From contig NZ_JABEKV010000003.1 of assembly GCF_013283645.1 (NCBI RefSeq), positions 868,001-932,000 of the forward strand: a DNA stretch of 64,000 nucleotides. Reading direction: 5' to 3'. A model generated the notes under the pieces. The model ran no database searches, had not been told where the DNA came from, and saw nothing but the letters and a program-made list of their open reading frames with translations. Positions within the stretch are counted from its first letter, which is position 1. Each line of letters begins with the position of its first letter. Both the position numbers and the translations under genes were made by a program. This DNA comes from Sinorhizobium psoraleae. GTDB lineage: Bacteria; Pseudomonadota; Alphaproteobacteria; Rhizobiales; Rhizobiaceae. Shown one piece after another: positions 1-9,153 of the stretch.

Positions 1-489
1 CTTCGACGAACTGTAAGGGTCGCGGCCGCCCATGGGATCGCTCTCTCGGTACCCCCACACCCATTCCCGGTTCTCGTAACATTTGTCGCTCGTGACAATG
101 ACGATGCCGCGCAACGACGGCATGCGTCGTGCCGCCTCGAGCACCACGGCGGTTCCGATGACGTTGGTCATATAGGTGTCGACCGGCGTCTCGTAGGAGG
201 TTCGCACCACGGCCTGCGCCGCCATGTGAATGACGAGGTCGAAGTCCTGCCCGCCTATGCCCTCCATGAAACCTGCCTCGGTGCGAATGTCGCCAACGCG
301 CCCCTCGACGAGGCCCTCGAGGTCAACGGCGGAGCAGAACGAAGGGGCGGGCGCCGGCAGTGCGACGCCAACCACATGCGCGCCGAGACGGCGAAGCCAA
401 AGCGACAGCCATCCGCCCTTGAAACCGGTGTGCCCGGTAACGAGGACCCGGCGGCCGCGTAGAACCCGTGAGAGATCCGACTCGTTCAC
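1..489 (-). CDS. rfbG: CDP-glucose 4,6-dehydratase (partial, cut by window edge)
   Basis: Only the first 163 codons are present; the gene runs off the left edge. The protein is an extended short-chain dehydrogenase that converts CDP-glucose to CDP-4-keto-6-deoxyglucose, the precursor of CDP-linked deoxyhexoses. Visible features are the NAD-binding motif GHTGFKGGWL near residue 19, HMAAQAVVR, and the family-specific stretch TSDKCYENREWVWGY, then DPYSSSK at the edge, which holds the catalytic YxxxK. The start is a GTG at 489 with GGAG eight bases upstream. It follows rfbF by 14 bases, so the two are probably co-transcribed. Family assignment is firm because of the TSDKCYEN motif. Confidence 0.93.
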   Translation of the reverse strand, partial: MNESDLSRVLRGRRVLVTGHTGFKGGWLSLWLRRLGAHVVGVALPAPAPSFCSAVDLEGLVEGRVGDIRTEAGFMEGIGGQDFDLVIHMAAQAVVRTSYETPVDTYMTNVIGTAVVLEAARRMPSLRGIVIVTSDKCYENREWVWGYRESDPMGGRDPYSSSK

Positions 490-503
490 GTTTCCCGCTC
501 CGC

Positions 504-1325
504 CTAGAGCCTTGCCAGCGGCAACTCAACCGCGGCAGGTTGAGGTGTCGGGCTTCGGTCGAATTGCATCCACGGCGGATCGTCGGTTTCTGCAAGGCCG
601 TTCAGATAATCGCGGTCGCGGATCGTATCCATCGGATGCCAAAAGCCCTTGTGCTTGTAGGCAAAGAGCTCACCATCCCGGGCGAGATTCGTAAGCGGCG
701 CCATCTCCAACGGATCCGACGGGCCAGAAATGTAATCCAGAACGCCTGGTTCAAATACGAAGAAGCCGCCATTGATCCAGGTCTCATGCCTGCGCACCTT
801 TTCCGTGAACTCGACGACCTTGTCGCCCTCGATCTCCAGGTTGCCAAATCTCGCCGGCGGCTGCACGGCGGTGACAGTGGCCAGACGACCGTGCGAGCGG
901 TGGAAGTCGAGCAGCGCTTCGATATCGATATTGCCGACGCCATCCGAATAGGTGGCCATGAAGGTCTCGCCGTCGAGCCAGTCGCGCAGCCGAAGCAATC
1001 GGCCGCCGGTCATCGTCGAAAGGCCGGTGTCGACCACCGACACGTTCCAGTCGAGGGGATGAACCGGGCGCAGCACCATGGAACCGTTTCCAAGCGCGAC
1101 AGTGAAATCCGCGGTCGACAAGTGGAAATTGTGGAAGAAGTTCTTGATGAACATGCATTTGTAGCCGCCGGCGACGACGAAGTTGTTAAAGCCCCAGCGG
1201 CTGTATATGTCCATCACGTGGAGAATGATGGGCTTGCCGCCGACCTCCACCATGGGCTTTGGAATGCGTGTGGTCTCCTCGGCGAGGCGGGATCCCATAC
1301 CTCCTGCGAAAAGAACGACCTTCAT
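504..1325 (-). CDS. rfbF: Glucose-1-phosphate cytidylyltransferase
   Basis: 273 residues. It activates glucose-1-phosphate with CTP to give CDP-glucose, the substrate of the downstream RfbG. The N-terminus VVLFAGGMGSRLAEETTRIP followed by KPMVEVGGKPI is the nucleotidyltransferase signature of this family. The reading frame extends upstream to 1373, but the start at 1325 is chosen because MKVVLFAGG is where the family begins. The protein is slightly longer than the usual ~257 residues, with a proline-rich C-terminal tail. Together with rfbG it makes CDP-4-keto-6-deoxyglucose for a surface polysaccharide or O-antigen; the final sugar cannot be told because later genes lie outside the window. 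Confidence 0.93.
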   Translation of the reverse strand: MKVVLFAGGMGSRLAEETTRIPKPMVEVGGKPIILHVMDIYSRWGFNNFVVAGGYKCMFIKNFFHNFHLSTADFTVALGNGSMVLRPVHPLDWNVSVVDTGLSTMTGGRLLRLRDWLDGETFMATYSDGVGNIDIEALLDFHRSHGRLATVTAVQPPARFGNLEIEGDKVVEFTEKVRRHETWINGGFFVFEPGVLDYISGPSDPLEMAPLTNLARDGELFAYKHKGFWHPMDTIRDRDYLNGLAETDDPPWMQFDRSPTPQPAAVELPLARL

Positions 1326-1886
1326 GACGGCCTCCAACAACTTTAGCGACGGAAATCCGATTGGATCATCCAATCGGTGTCGTGCACGCGTCTACCGCGT
1401 CGCCCTGCATCCTCTCGGACGCACAAGGTTCGCAAAACTATATTTGCTGCGTCGCTTCGCCTTAAATCAAAGCCGGCCTAAGGAACCATAGAAGTAAACG
1501 GGTGCGCACAGCGAACCGATAAAAACGCATCCGCGAGGGGCGTGAATGAAAAAAGCGAACAAGCCGAGCGGGCGCGAAGATTTCAGTACTAAAACGACTG
1601 TAACTAAGCTATATTTCTCCGAAATTATTCCAGAAATATCTTATTTAAGCTCATGCTATCCATCCTTCCGTGAATCCGCAAGCTGCGCGGTGTCAGGATA
1701 ATCCCTATGGCGTTGTCGGGAATAACCCGGGATGGTGCCGAGGAATCGCTTTCGATACAGAGAAGGATGTCATGAGGCCCCGAGACTTTGGACCGTGCTT
1801 CCCTAAGGCGAGCAGCGGCTGCGGGCCGGCGGCAACGTGATCGATGTCCCAACTACTGGAATGTCTTTGCGGTCGGGGGAATCTGA
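1326..1886. other. Divergent intergenic region, 561 bp
   Basis: Lies between the divergent rfbF and the GT-C glycosyltransferase gene, so it should hold both promoters. The part from about 1540 to 1650 is much richer in A and T than the genes around it. It contains an 8-bp inverted repeat, ATATTTCT at 1611-1618 and AGAAATAT at 1632-1639. No RNA gene or convincing protein gene was found; a 75-codon minus-strand frame at 1625-1852 has no recognisable content. Confidence 0.5.
1611..1639. promoter_or_regulatory. Inverted repeat ATATTTCT-N13-AGAAATAT
   Basis: A perfect 8-bp inverted repeat with a 13-base spacer in the AT-rich part of the rfbF/GT-C intergenic region. It could be a regulator binding site or part of a promoter. 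No known operator was matched. Confidence 0.2.
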
Positions 1887-3518
1887 ATGACGGATGTTAA
1901 AGAGGCCACTCCATCACAGGTCGCAATGCCGTCGGCAGACCTGAGGGCGCTGCTCTATCGCGTTGCGATCGTCATTCTCTCGGCGCTGCTTCTTTTTGCC
2001 CTGCTGCTGAGGGTGATGAACTACGAGATGCGCAAGGACGAGCAGCTATACGTGCCGCCAATCGCGCTCCTCGATCACCATCGCCTCTATGAGGATTTCT
2101 TCTACAATCATCCGCCGGGTTCGGCCTGGTTGTTCCATTGGGTCGGCGCGATCGTCGGGTCGGACCATCTGTTGTTCAGCGGCCGGCTGTCGGTCTTTCT
2201 TGCCTGGATGTTGTTGCTGGCGGCGATCGGAGGCATCACCTACTCGCTGACGCGATCCGGCCTGATCAGCTGGTGCGTCGCCGCTGTCACCGTTGCGAAC
2301 GATCTCTTCCTGACGCAGACGGGCATGGCGGCGACGAATAACTTTCTACCGCTGCCCTTCGCGTTCATCGGTCTCGGGCTGTTTGTGCTCGCTGTCAAAG
2401 AGAGGCATCCCAGGCCCCTTCTGCTTGCGATTGCAGGCTTCTGCCTGTCACTTGCCGCTGCCTTCAAGATCAGTGCCGTGGCCTTTATCCCGCCGGTGGC
2501 GATCGCAGCCTTTCTGCTGCCGCGCGCTTGCGGTTTCAAGGACCGCCTTCTGCGTGTCGTTGCGCCGCTTGCTGTGGGAGGTCTGGTGGGAGGGATGCCG
2601 GTTCTCATACCCTTGCTCTCGGCGCCGCAGAGGTTCCTTGCCCATGTTGCGCAGTATCACACCGGCCCGCATCTGCAGTATTGGCGAATAGCAGATGCAC
2701 CCGGGGAAGAGCAGGCTTTATCGCTGATGGCGAAGCTGTTGCTCGCACAGAGTATATGGTTCTCCGCGACCTGCGCCGTGGTGATTTCCGTTCTCGTCGC
2801 ACTTCTTCTAACGGCGCTCCAGGCGCCGGACGACGGTGGGCGGGCCCGGCTTTCTCGTATCGTAAACGGGCCGCTTCTCGTTGTCGCCGGCGCGTTCGTT
2901 TGCAGCGCCGCCATGAGCCTCTTGCCCACGCCCAGCTTCCCCCAATATTTCGCGCCGCCGCTGATCTGTCTCCCCTTGGGGCTCGCTCTGCTTTTCGGCA
3001 GTCTTGCGCCCGAGACGCGAACACGCTTCCAGCCGGTGTTTGTTGCCGCGACGATGGTGGTTCTGGCGATCGAGGCGCCGCGCCTTGCCCAGTATATCGG
3101 GACGGCTGTCCGGCCGGACCGGTGGACGGTAACGCGGGTTCACGAGGCAGGTGTTGCGATCTCGCAGCGGATTGCGGTTGCGCGGGCGCAGGGAAAGGTG
3201 GCCACGCTGTCGCCGATCTATCCGCTTGAGGGTCATCTGGAGGTCTATCCGGAACTGGCGACAGGGCCCTTCGCCTATCGAACCGCAGATTTCACCGAAC
3301 CGGCTCTTGCAGCCTGGTACAGGATGACGTCGCCGGGTCGAATTACGGCCATGTTCGAGGCTGACCCGCCGGCGGCGCTGCTGCTGGGCTTCGACGAGGT
3401 GCTTGAGCGGCCGATGCTCGATTATGCGCGGCGAAATGGCTATCTGCCTTCAACCGACCTTGGGTTCAAGGACCGATATGGCAGCCCGGTGCTGTATATA
3501 AAGCCTTCGCCGCAATGA
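1887..3518 (+). CDS. GT-C type membrane glycosyltransferase (ArnT/PMT-like)
   Basis: 543 residues, with many hydrophobic segments over the first ~390 residues and a soluble C-terminal part of about 140. After the first membrane segment (about 24-44) comes an acidic DEQLY motif at 51-55 and HPPGSAW at 75-81. This is the arrangement of the first periplasmic loop in glycosyltransferase family 39/ArnT-like enzymes, which use polyprenyl-phosphate sugars. By family it should transfer a lipid-linked sugar on the periplasmic side. The start is supported by GGGGG seven bases before the ATG. It is divergent from rfbF and ends at a palindromic repeat. A role as polymerase cannot be excluded; acceptor and donor are unknown. 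Confidence 0.7.
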   Translation: MTDVKEATPSQVAMPSADLRALLYRVAIVILSALLLFALLLRVMNYEMRKDEQLYVPPIALLDHHRLYEDFFYNHPPGSAWLFHWVGAIVGSDHLLFSGRLSVFLAWMLLLAAIGGITYSLTRSGLISWCVAAVTVANDLFLTQTGMAATNNFLPLPFAFIGLGLFVLAVKERHPRPLLLAIAGFCLSLAAAFKISAVAFIPPVAIAAFLLPRACGFKDRLLRVVAPLAVGGLVGGMPVLIPLLSAPQRFLAHVAQYHTGPHLQYWRIADAPGEEQALSLMAKLLLAQSIWFSATCAVVISVLVALLLTALQAPDDGGRARLSRIVNGPLLVVAGAFVCSAAMSLLPTPSFPQYFAPPLICLPLGLALLFGSLAPETRTRFQPVFVAATMVVLAIEAPRLAQYIGTAVRPDRWTVTRVHEAGVAISQRIAVARAQGKVATLSPIYPLEGHLEVYPELATGPFAYRTADFTEPALAAWYRMTSPGRITAMFEADPPAALLLGFDEVLERPMLDYARRNGYLPSTDLGFKDRYGSPVLYIKPSPQ

Positions 3519-3520
3519 TC

Positions 3521-3589
3521 TGCTGCATGTTTCCTTAGTTAGGAACCGATTTAAGGACAAAAACATGCAGCAATTCAAAGTGCGACGGC
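3521..3589 (+). repeat. Palindromic intergenic repeat, copy 1
   Basis: TGCTGCATGTTT at 3521-3532 is the exact reverse complement of AAACATGCAGCA at 3561-3572, with CCTTA and TTAAGG forming an inner stem. A tail CAATTCAAAGTGCGACGGC follows. The element resembles the one at 57705-57764 in both stem and tail, so the two belong to one repeat family. It sits between convergent genes just after the GT-C stop codon, where it could serve as a bidirectional terminator or mRNA stabiliser. Confidence 0.8.
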
Positions 3590-3655
3590 ATCGTGACGCG
3601 CTTTGCGTCTCCGTTTGTGTATGTCGTCATCGCAAACGGCTGTGCCCGGTTAAGC

Positions 3656-4801
3656 TCAGGCATGGCGTTGCGCACGAGGGGGAGCAGCGCTTTCGCTATA
3701 GCTCGACTTAAGCGACGGCGGCTTAACAGATCTCGCGATCACGTTGTCCCATTGCTGCAAAACAGATGAGGTCGCATATCGCGCCGAGGCGGCGGCCGAG
3801 CCACAGGTAGAGAGCTTATTCCTTAAGGCCGGGTCGGCCATCAGCGAGAGAATGGCTTCACTCAATTGCTGGACATCGCCAGGGGGAACAAGCAAACCGG
3901 CATCTGGACTGCTGAGAATTTCAGATGGCCCCCACGAACAATCGAATGCGATCGACGGTAGCCCTGCGGTCATCGCCTCCAGAAGCACGTTTGGAAAGCC
4001 TTCGAAACGCGAGCTGAGCACGAAGATGTCGCCCGCTCCAACCCATTCGAGCGGAAACCTGGTAACACCAGGCATTTTGACGTTATCGCCAATGCCGAGA
4101 TCTCGGGCGAGGTGCTCGAGGGCGCCGCGCTGAGAGCCGTCGCCAAATATGGTCAACTCGGCCGTTGGAACGGATCGTGCCACGTAGCTGAACGCTTGGA
4201 GAAGCAAATCGAAACCTTTCTGCTTTTCCAGGCGCCCGACGGCGACGACGCGAGTGCCTTGGCTCGGAATGCGTGCCACATCGGGCGGGAGCGTCACCGG
4301 GTTGGGTATGATCTCCGCCTTCCCGCGCAAGTTCGGCGGCAGCGATTGAAAGGCATCCTGAGTTTGCATGACCAAGCTCGCTGCACCTCTGACAGCAATC
4401 GGCTGAATGAGCCGCCAGAAGAGATGCGTCTCCTGGGACGTGAAGTTGTTCCGCTCGGACATGATGATCGGCGTGTTGAGCCCACGGGTGGCCAAGCCGA
4501 CCAGTACGTTGACCTTGGTCAGGAAGGAAACGACAAGATCCGGTTTGAGCGCCACCAGCCGACGGCGAAGTCTCGACAGCCGTTGTGCGGCTTGCGCGAT
4601 GCGTGGCATGGCGCGAGCCGAACCTCCAAGCGCCTCGATCGCTATGGCACTGCTGTAGGGGAAATAGGATTTCGGGCCATCGGCATTGACTGCAAGAACG
4701 TGAACAATATCGCCTTGTGCATTGCGATGGTGCGCAAGGAGATTGACGACTTTTTCCGCGCCGCCCGCGCCGAGCCCCGAGAGGACGAATGCTATCCGCA
4801 A
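3656..4801 (-). CDS. Glycosyltransferase family 4
   Basis: 381 residues, GT-B fold. The N-terminus LRIAFVLSGLGAGGAEKVVN is the glycine-rich donor-side loop. The C-terminal part has SSRFEGFPNVLLEAMTAG, the EX7E-type nucleotide-sugar-binding motif of GT4 enzymes. The frame is open to 4936, but a TTG at 4801 with GGAGG five bases upstream directly precedes the conserved start, so TTG is chosen. It is closely similar in layout to the protein at 14575-15753: both have SERNN near the middle and SFLT(K/R)xNVL before it. It likely adds a sugar to a lipid-linked glycan in the cytoplasm; donor and acceptor are unknown. Confidence 0.9.
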   Translation of the reverse strand: MRIAFVLSGLGAGGAEKVVNLLAHHRNAQGDIVHVLAVNADGPKSYFPYSSAIAIEALGGSARAMPRIAQAAQRLSRLRRRLVALKPDLVVSFLTKVNVLVGLATRGLNTPIIMSERNNFTSQETHLFWRLIQPIAVRGAASLVMQTQDAFQSLPPNLRGKAEIIPNPVTLPPDVARIPSQGTRVVAVGRLEKQKGFDLLLQAFSYVARSVPTAELTIFGDGSQRGALEHLARDLGIGDNVKMPGVTRFPLEWVGAGDIFVLSSRFEGFPNVLLEAMTAGLPSIAFDCSWGPSEILSSPDAGLLVPPGDVQQLSEAILSLMADPALRNKLSTCGSAAASARYATSSVLQQWDNVIARSVKPPSLKSSYSESAAPPRAQRHA

Positions 4802-5024
4802 GGTAACCTCCAACGCTTTGCCCCAGGGCCCTCTCGCAAATGTCTTTTTGTCGGCGGGGCAGTTCCGGTCGGATCGCTTAGCCGGGTGAGCAATGTGGGT
4901 TCGCTGTAGAATGGTGGCCAACCGCATTGCGGCCACTTCAGGTTTCCATCTGGCACGTTGCCCCCTTGATCCTACGGGAAACGTCCGAGAATAACGAACT
5001 CGGTCGGTGAACGGTTTACTGGCA

Positions 5025-5684
5025 TCAATTGACGCTCATCCAGCCGTGGGTCAAAGCGAAATGCACGATTTGCGCCCGCGAACGCAGGTTGAGCTTTTCA
5101 GTGGCCCGAGCCTTGTAGGTCTCGATCGACTTGACGCTGATGTTCGCGTGGGCGCCGATCTCCTTGTTCGAATATCCGAGCGCGACCAGTCGAAGGACGG
5201 CCTGTTCGCGTGCGGTTAACCCCAGTGCACCGATCGAAGCCGAGCGTGCAGCGCTCCGGTCGGCGACGGGCGTCGCCATATCGCGCGCCGTCAGGGAGTC
5301 GAAGAAGAGCCCGCCGAGCATCACCGAACGTATCGCCAGCAACAGGTTCTCCGCGGCCGAACATTTCTGCACAAATCCTTTCACGCCAACCTGCAGCGCT
5401 TGCTGAACGTAAGAACGGTCATGATAATGGGTCATTATCACCACGTGAGCGGCGTGACCGTTGGCTATGACCTTCGCGGCAAGTTCGAGGCCGCTCATGT
5501 CCGGAAGTGACACGTCGAGTATGGCGACATCCGGTGTGGTCTGGCTGATCTGCGTCATGGCCTCCGCGCCGGTTTTGGCTTCGCCGACGCAGAGAATATC
5601 CCCGGATGTCTCGATGAGCGTTCGTGCGCCGGCAATCACCAGCGGATGATCATCGACGATGACGGTGCGGATGGGCGGCTTCAT
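5025..5684 (-). CDS. LuxR/FixJ-family response regulator
   Basis: 219 residues. An N-terminal receiver domain has the acidic pair D11-D12, the phospho-acceptor D57 in AILDVSLPD, and a lysine in GFVQK. It is followed by a LuxR-type helix-turn-helix (LTAREQAVLRLVALGYSNKE, then SVKSIETYKARATEKL). It should bind DNA when phosphorylated. Its start codon overlaps the stop of a short upstream frame that looks like the end of a NarL-type histidine kinase, so it was probably once co-expressed with a kinase that is now mostly lost. It may now be an orphan regulator phosphorylated by another kinase. Target genes are unknown; the surrounding polysaccharide genes are candidates. Confidence 0.93.
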   Translation of the reverse strand: MKPPIRTVIVDDHPLVIAGARTLIETSGDILCVGEAKTGAEAMTQISQTTPDVAILDVSLPDMSGLELAAKVIANGHAAHVVIMTHYHDRSYVQQALQVGVKGFVQKCSAAENLLLAIRSVMLGGLFFDSLTARDMATPVADRSAARSASIGALGLTAREQAVLRLVALGYSNKEIGAHANISVKSIETYKARATEKLNLRSRAQIVHFALTHGWMSVN

Positions 5685-5968
5685 GCTGGCGCTCCTTCCT
5701 GGTGTACAGCCCGGGAGAATTGCATGGGAACTGTCGCTTCAAGCCGCGTGCGGCGCCGGGCTCGATCTTCGACGCTCAGGGTGACGCCGAATTTCACCAC
5801 GCGATCCTGCACGCCGGCAATGCCGACAGGACAAAGCTGCATTTGTTTCAATCGCACGGTCACCAGCGGAGCCGTAACCGGATGTTTTACCAAGGGGAAA
5901 TTGCTTTGTGAGTTCGTCATGACAAAAGTTACTCGCCAAGACATATAATAAGTTCGTTCGTCAACCAA
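5681..5968 (-). pseudogene. C-terminal remnant of a NarX/DegS-type sensor histidine kinase
   Basis: A 95-codon frame whose residues 48-83 (VGIAGVQDRVVKFGVTL, then TRLEATVP) match the end of the HATPase domain of HisKA_3-family kinases. There the consensus runs G-L-x-G-M-x-E-R-V, G-G-T-L, G-T-x-L-x-x-x-L-P. Nothing upstream resembles the rest of a kinase: no H box, N box or DxGxG box, and the sequence before about 5920 becomes AT-rich. The frame's stop overlaps the response-regulator start by four bases (ATGA), the usual layout of a kinase-regulator pair. A deletion that removed most of the kinase is the simplest reading; a short peptide may still be translated. Confidence 0.6.
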
Positions 5969-6216
5969 TCCATTGATTAATAGTCATTGGTCCTGGTGAC
6001 CGGGAAAAACAATAAAAGAAAGTCATGCATTGCGCTTTAGGTTTGAGCATAACAGATAGTTCCGGTGCGTCAACTTTGCGAGGCGCCGGCAATAGTCGTC
6101 ATGCCAGAGGCGACGGGCTGCCTAGGGCGTGATCACGCGAAACCGGATCTCGCCAGTATCGCCCGTGCCAGCATCTGATCACGGCTGCATACACGCCCGG
6201 CAACATTGACCACCCG

Positions 6217-7056
6217 TCATTGCTGAACGCTTCCATTTCTCAGCCACCCATCAAGATCCCTGCCGACGATGGTACCGAGCTTCTCTATCTCCGCCGCGTA
6301 GAAGTCGCTCATGCGCGCGCGCAACTCACCGCTCAACGGTGCGTACTGCACTTCGGCGGCGGCGATCGACCGTAGCTTTTTGAAGCTCGCGCTTTTCCTG
6401 AAAGGCGCGACCACAGGCTTCAACGGGCGCAGCAGACGGCGCAACGTCGGGTTGATCACCGGCTCGGCCTTGTCCTTGACTTTCTTTTCCAGAGGCCGCA
6501 GCGGCTGGTCGTTGGTCATCTTCATGAATTTTCGGACGCGATCGAGCTGTGCACTCGCATCGATTTTCATGTCCTCGTAAAGAACGACGAGAATCTGCTC
6601 GGCTGGAAAGCGGTCGAGATAGGCTTGCAATTGCTGAAAATACAGCCCGCCGTTCAGGAAGCGTCCGCCGGCACCGCTGCGGGGATCAAGATATCTTGCG
6701 ATATCGCGATCCACCTCGCCCCTGCGATAGAGCATGCAGTAGTCCGAGTAGGCGCGCTCGATTGGGTTGCGTAGCTGGGCGATCAGCAGTGCCTTCGGCA
6801 GCTTCTGGCCTATCCGTTCCGCCGCGCCCTCGGTGTCCATATAGGAATTGGACTTTTCGCCGACGAGACGTTGATCCTTCTGTCCTTCGAAGTTTGAAAG
6901 GTACCACTCGTCTCCACGATCATAGTAACGACTGAAATAATGCAATTCTGGAGCCGGCATGTATATGTTCGGGTCTTGCTGCAGTGATTGCTGGAGCCAC
7001 GTCGTGGCGCTTTTGGTCGCGCCAATGATCAGGAAATCGATGTCCTGCAACTTCAT
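6217..7056 (-). CDS. Sulfotransferase (PAPS-dependent)
   Basis: 279 residues. IDFLIIGATKSATTWLQQSL near the N-terminus is the 5'-phosphosulfate-binding loop, and RNPIERAYSDY around residue 110 is the 3'-phosphate-binding motif. Both are diagnostic of sulfotransferases of the heparan-sulfate/NodH-like kind. It should transfer sulfate from PAPS to a sugar hydroxyl or amine. The start at 7056 is preceded by GAGGGGG and fits the family better than the longer frame to 7101. With a second sulfotransferase at 13240-14082, it suggests that the glycan made here is sulfated. The acceptor is unknown. Confidence 0.88.
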   Translation of the reverse strand: MKLQDIDFLIIGATKSATTWLQQSLQQDPNIYMPAPELHYFSRYYDRGDEWYLSNFEGQKDQRLVGEKSNSYMDTEGAAERIGQKLPKALLIAQLRNPIERAYSDYCMLYRRGEVDRDIARYLDPRSGAGGRFLNGGLYFQQLQAYLDRFPAEQILVVLYEDMKIDASAQLDRVRKFMKMTNDQPLRPLEKKVKDKAEPVINPTLRRLLRPLKPVVAPFRKSASFKKLRSIAAAEVQYAPLSGELRARMSDFYAAEIEKLGTIVGRDLDGWLRNGSVQQ

Positions 7057-7509
7057 GTTATTCCCCCTCACAGAGCTCGCGCGGAGCTGAAGATAACGCA
7101 TCCACAGATCACGCGCAGCGAACGCTCATCATTTGGATCGGCCTGAAATTCGCAATTCTCCTGCGCGCACCTGGCGACACGCTCGGTCGGGACCATTAGC
7201 CGAGGCGAGCATCAGGCCCGCCGCAAACACACGGCGGCCGCGTAGTTCATCGCTCGCAAAGGGAAAGGCTATGACATTGTTTCCGGAACTGGGAGGAAGG
7301 CGTTCTTCCTCAGCGCCAATGACGTAAGCCACGTAAGTAGGTCCTTCTATTCAAAAGCCGGTGCAGGAAAAGCATTCGTGCTCGAAATCGACAAAGTGCA
7401 TCAAGGAACTACAGGCAATGTGAGCATCATGATAATAAACGTGTGCAAGTTGGGCAAGCAGTGACCACGAGTGTCGAGCAATTGCGTGATAACGGGCGTC
7501 GAGAGAGCC
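7057..7509. other. Intergenic region, 453 bp
   Basis: Between the flippase (ending at 7510) and the sulfotransferase start (7056), both on the minus strand. It should contain the sulfotransferase promoter. A 67-codon minus frame with a GTG start at 7332 is open but has no recognisable domain and no clear ribosome site. I see no RNA gene, repeat or strong terminator. Confidence 0.5.
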
Positions 7510-8850
7510 CTACCGTACCGCCAAGGCCTGGCGATACGCGACCGCCATCATCGAGAGCCAGATCAACGCCATCGCGATATGAGCCATGTTGGCCCCCATC
7601 GGGCCGACCCGTGGGATCAGGATCAGCGCGGTGGCATGAAACGCAACTGTCGCAACGAGCACGCCCTTCAAGACTCGATCTTCCCGCCCCATGGCCAGAA
7701 GCGCAGAGCGGGTGACTGTCCCATACAACGTCATCGTCACGGCAATGGATTGAACGACGACCAACGGGGCCGCCGCCTCGAATTCCGGACCGACAGCCAG
7801 CCTTAGCACCGGATCGATCGTCAAATAGACCCCGCCAACCAGCAATAATCCGAAGCCGAGGAGGAGCGTCCGCATTTGTACGACAGCCCGATGAAACTCC
7901 TTGATTGCGCTTGCGGCCCAGGCCCGGGCCAAATCCGGGTAGAGCACGGCCTGGACGTGGTCACCGATTTGCAGTGCCATGCGGCCGATGCGCTTGGCGA
8001 TGTGATAAAGACCCGCGGCGGCCGGGTTGGCCAGGTAGCCGACGAGAAGCGTGTCGAGCTGGTTGGCACTCGAACGCAGCGTCAATGACAGGTTCGTCGA
8101 AATCGCGAATTTCCAAAGCCCTGGAAAGTGGGAGGTAATACCGCGGACAGACGCAGTGAGCATGCTAGCCAACATTCCCCGTTTTCGCAGCTCCGCAAGC
8201 GCAAGGACGACGAGGGTCAGCGAGCCGACGATCTGGGCTGCCATCCATATCAGGACGAATTCACGCAAGGTGCCGCCGGTGAAAAAGCCGATCGCGCACA
8301 ATACAATGCGGAAAACGCTTGAAGCGACCTGACCATAGGCGATTGATCGAAACTTGCCGAACAGGCGCAGCACGGCCATCGGCATGCCGGAGATCTGAAA
8401 CGGCAGAATGGCGCAATAGAGGGTGACGAGCCCCAACATCTCTGACGAGATCCCGAGCCACGGACCGAAGGCCCACGCGAGCGCCACGGCGATCACGCAC
8501 CCGGTCGCGGCGGCGGAAACGTCAAGCAGGAGGCCGAATTTGAACAACGAATTGAGCTTTTCGGTGCTCTCCGATTGCGCACCGAACTTGATCAGCGGCT
8601 GCCAGGACTGGAAGTTTACGAGCCGTTCCACCGCGCTCGTGTATGTGAAGCAAAGTGCCAAAATGCCATATTCGGACGGACCGAGTGCCCTTGCAGTCAA
8701 GGCGAATCCAACGAGGCCTAACAGCGAGGTGAGCGCATTTCCGGTAAGTAGATGTGCTATATTTCCAAGGCGACCCTTGAGGCTTTTTTCCCGAGCGAAT
8801 ATCTTGCTGAGGCCGTTGAAGTTTTTGGCAAGTTTTTTCCGGATCGCCAA
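7510..8850 (-). CDS. Polysaccharide flippase, Wzx/MOP superfamily
   Basis: 446 residues with about twelve to fourteen hydrophobic segments and no soluble domain. The early stretch ALTSLLGLVGFALTARALGP, then SEYGILAL, is the typical first-helix signature of PST/MOP-type polysaccharide transporters. These flip undecaprenyl-linked glycan units across the inner membrane. The start is a TTG at 8850 with AGGAGG six bases upstream; no better ATG exists in frame. It is divergent from the exoF-like gene and upstream of the sulfotransferase on the same strand. Likely partner of the ExoY-like initiating transferase at 10456 and of the surrounding glycosyltransferases. Confidence 0.9.
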   Translation of the reverse strand: MAIRKKLAKNFNGLSKIFAREKSLKGRLGNIAHLLTGNALTSLLGLVGFALTARALGPSEYGILALCFTYTSAVERLVNFQSWQPLIKFGAQSESTEKLNSLFKFGLLLDVSAAATGCVIAVALAWAFGPWLGISSEMLGLVTLYCAILPFQISGMPMAVLRLFGKFRSIAYGQVASSVFRIVLCAIGFFTGGTLREFVLIWMAAQIVGSLTLVVLALAELRKRGMLASMLTASVRGITSHFPGLWKFAISTNLSLTLRSSANQLDTLLVGYLANPAAAGLYHIAKRIGRMALQIGDHVQAVLYPDLARAWAASAIKEFHRAVVQMRTLLLGFGLLLVGGVYLTIDPVLRLAVGPEFEAAAPLVVVQSIAVTMTLYGTVTRSALLAMGREDRVLKGVLVATVAFHATALILIPRVGPMGANMAHIAMALIWLSMMAVAYRQALAVR

Positions 8851-9153
8851 ACGATACCTCCTGCCTCCAACGAGGCCAGCTGATAAAAGAGGCGCCGCCC
8901 TACGGCCGAGGCACGGGGTTGATGCCCTTGTTAAATCTTCTGTTGGGGTGGCCTGACATCGGGGGCAAGAACACCCGCCGCCACTCGTACATATAGTTGG
9001 CGCATGAACCCTCGTGGAAAGCCGCCTTGTCGATCACAGCCCCGGCGCAAAAAAAATAGCTAAAATCCTTTGACGTGACAGTGCGAGGGAGAATATAGTC
9101 GCTCAATATATTTTGACAGCCTTTTCTTTAATGCTTTTTGGGGTGCGGTTGCG
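8851..9153. other. Divergent intergenic region, 303 bp
   Basis: Separates the flippase and exoF-like genes and should hold both promoters. A TTGACA hexamer is present at 9113-9118, about 35 bases before the exoF-like start, but no good -10 element follows at the right distance. Short frames here are unconvincing. Confidence 0.45.

Noticed and set aside
230-1346. Long plus-strand open frames opposite rfbF and rfbG
   Set aside because: Antisense to two clearly recognised genes; arginine/proline-rich shadow composition and no family features.
1625-1852. 75-codon minus-strand frame upstream of the GT-C gene
   Set aside because: Lies in the divergent promoter region and has no recognisable content.
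7129-7332. 67-codon minus-strand frame with a GTG start in the sulfotransferase/flippase gap
   Set aside because: No ribosome site, no recognisable domain, and an opposing frame of similar length; not supported as a gene.
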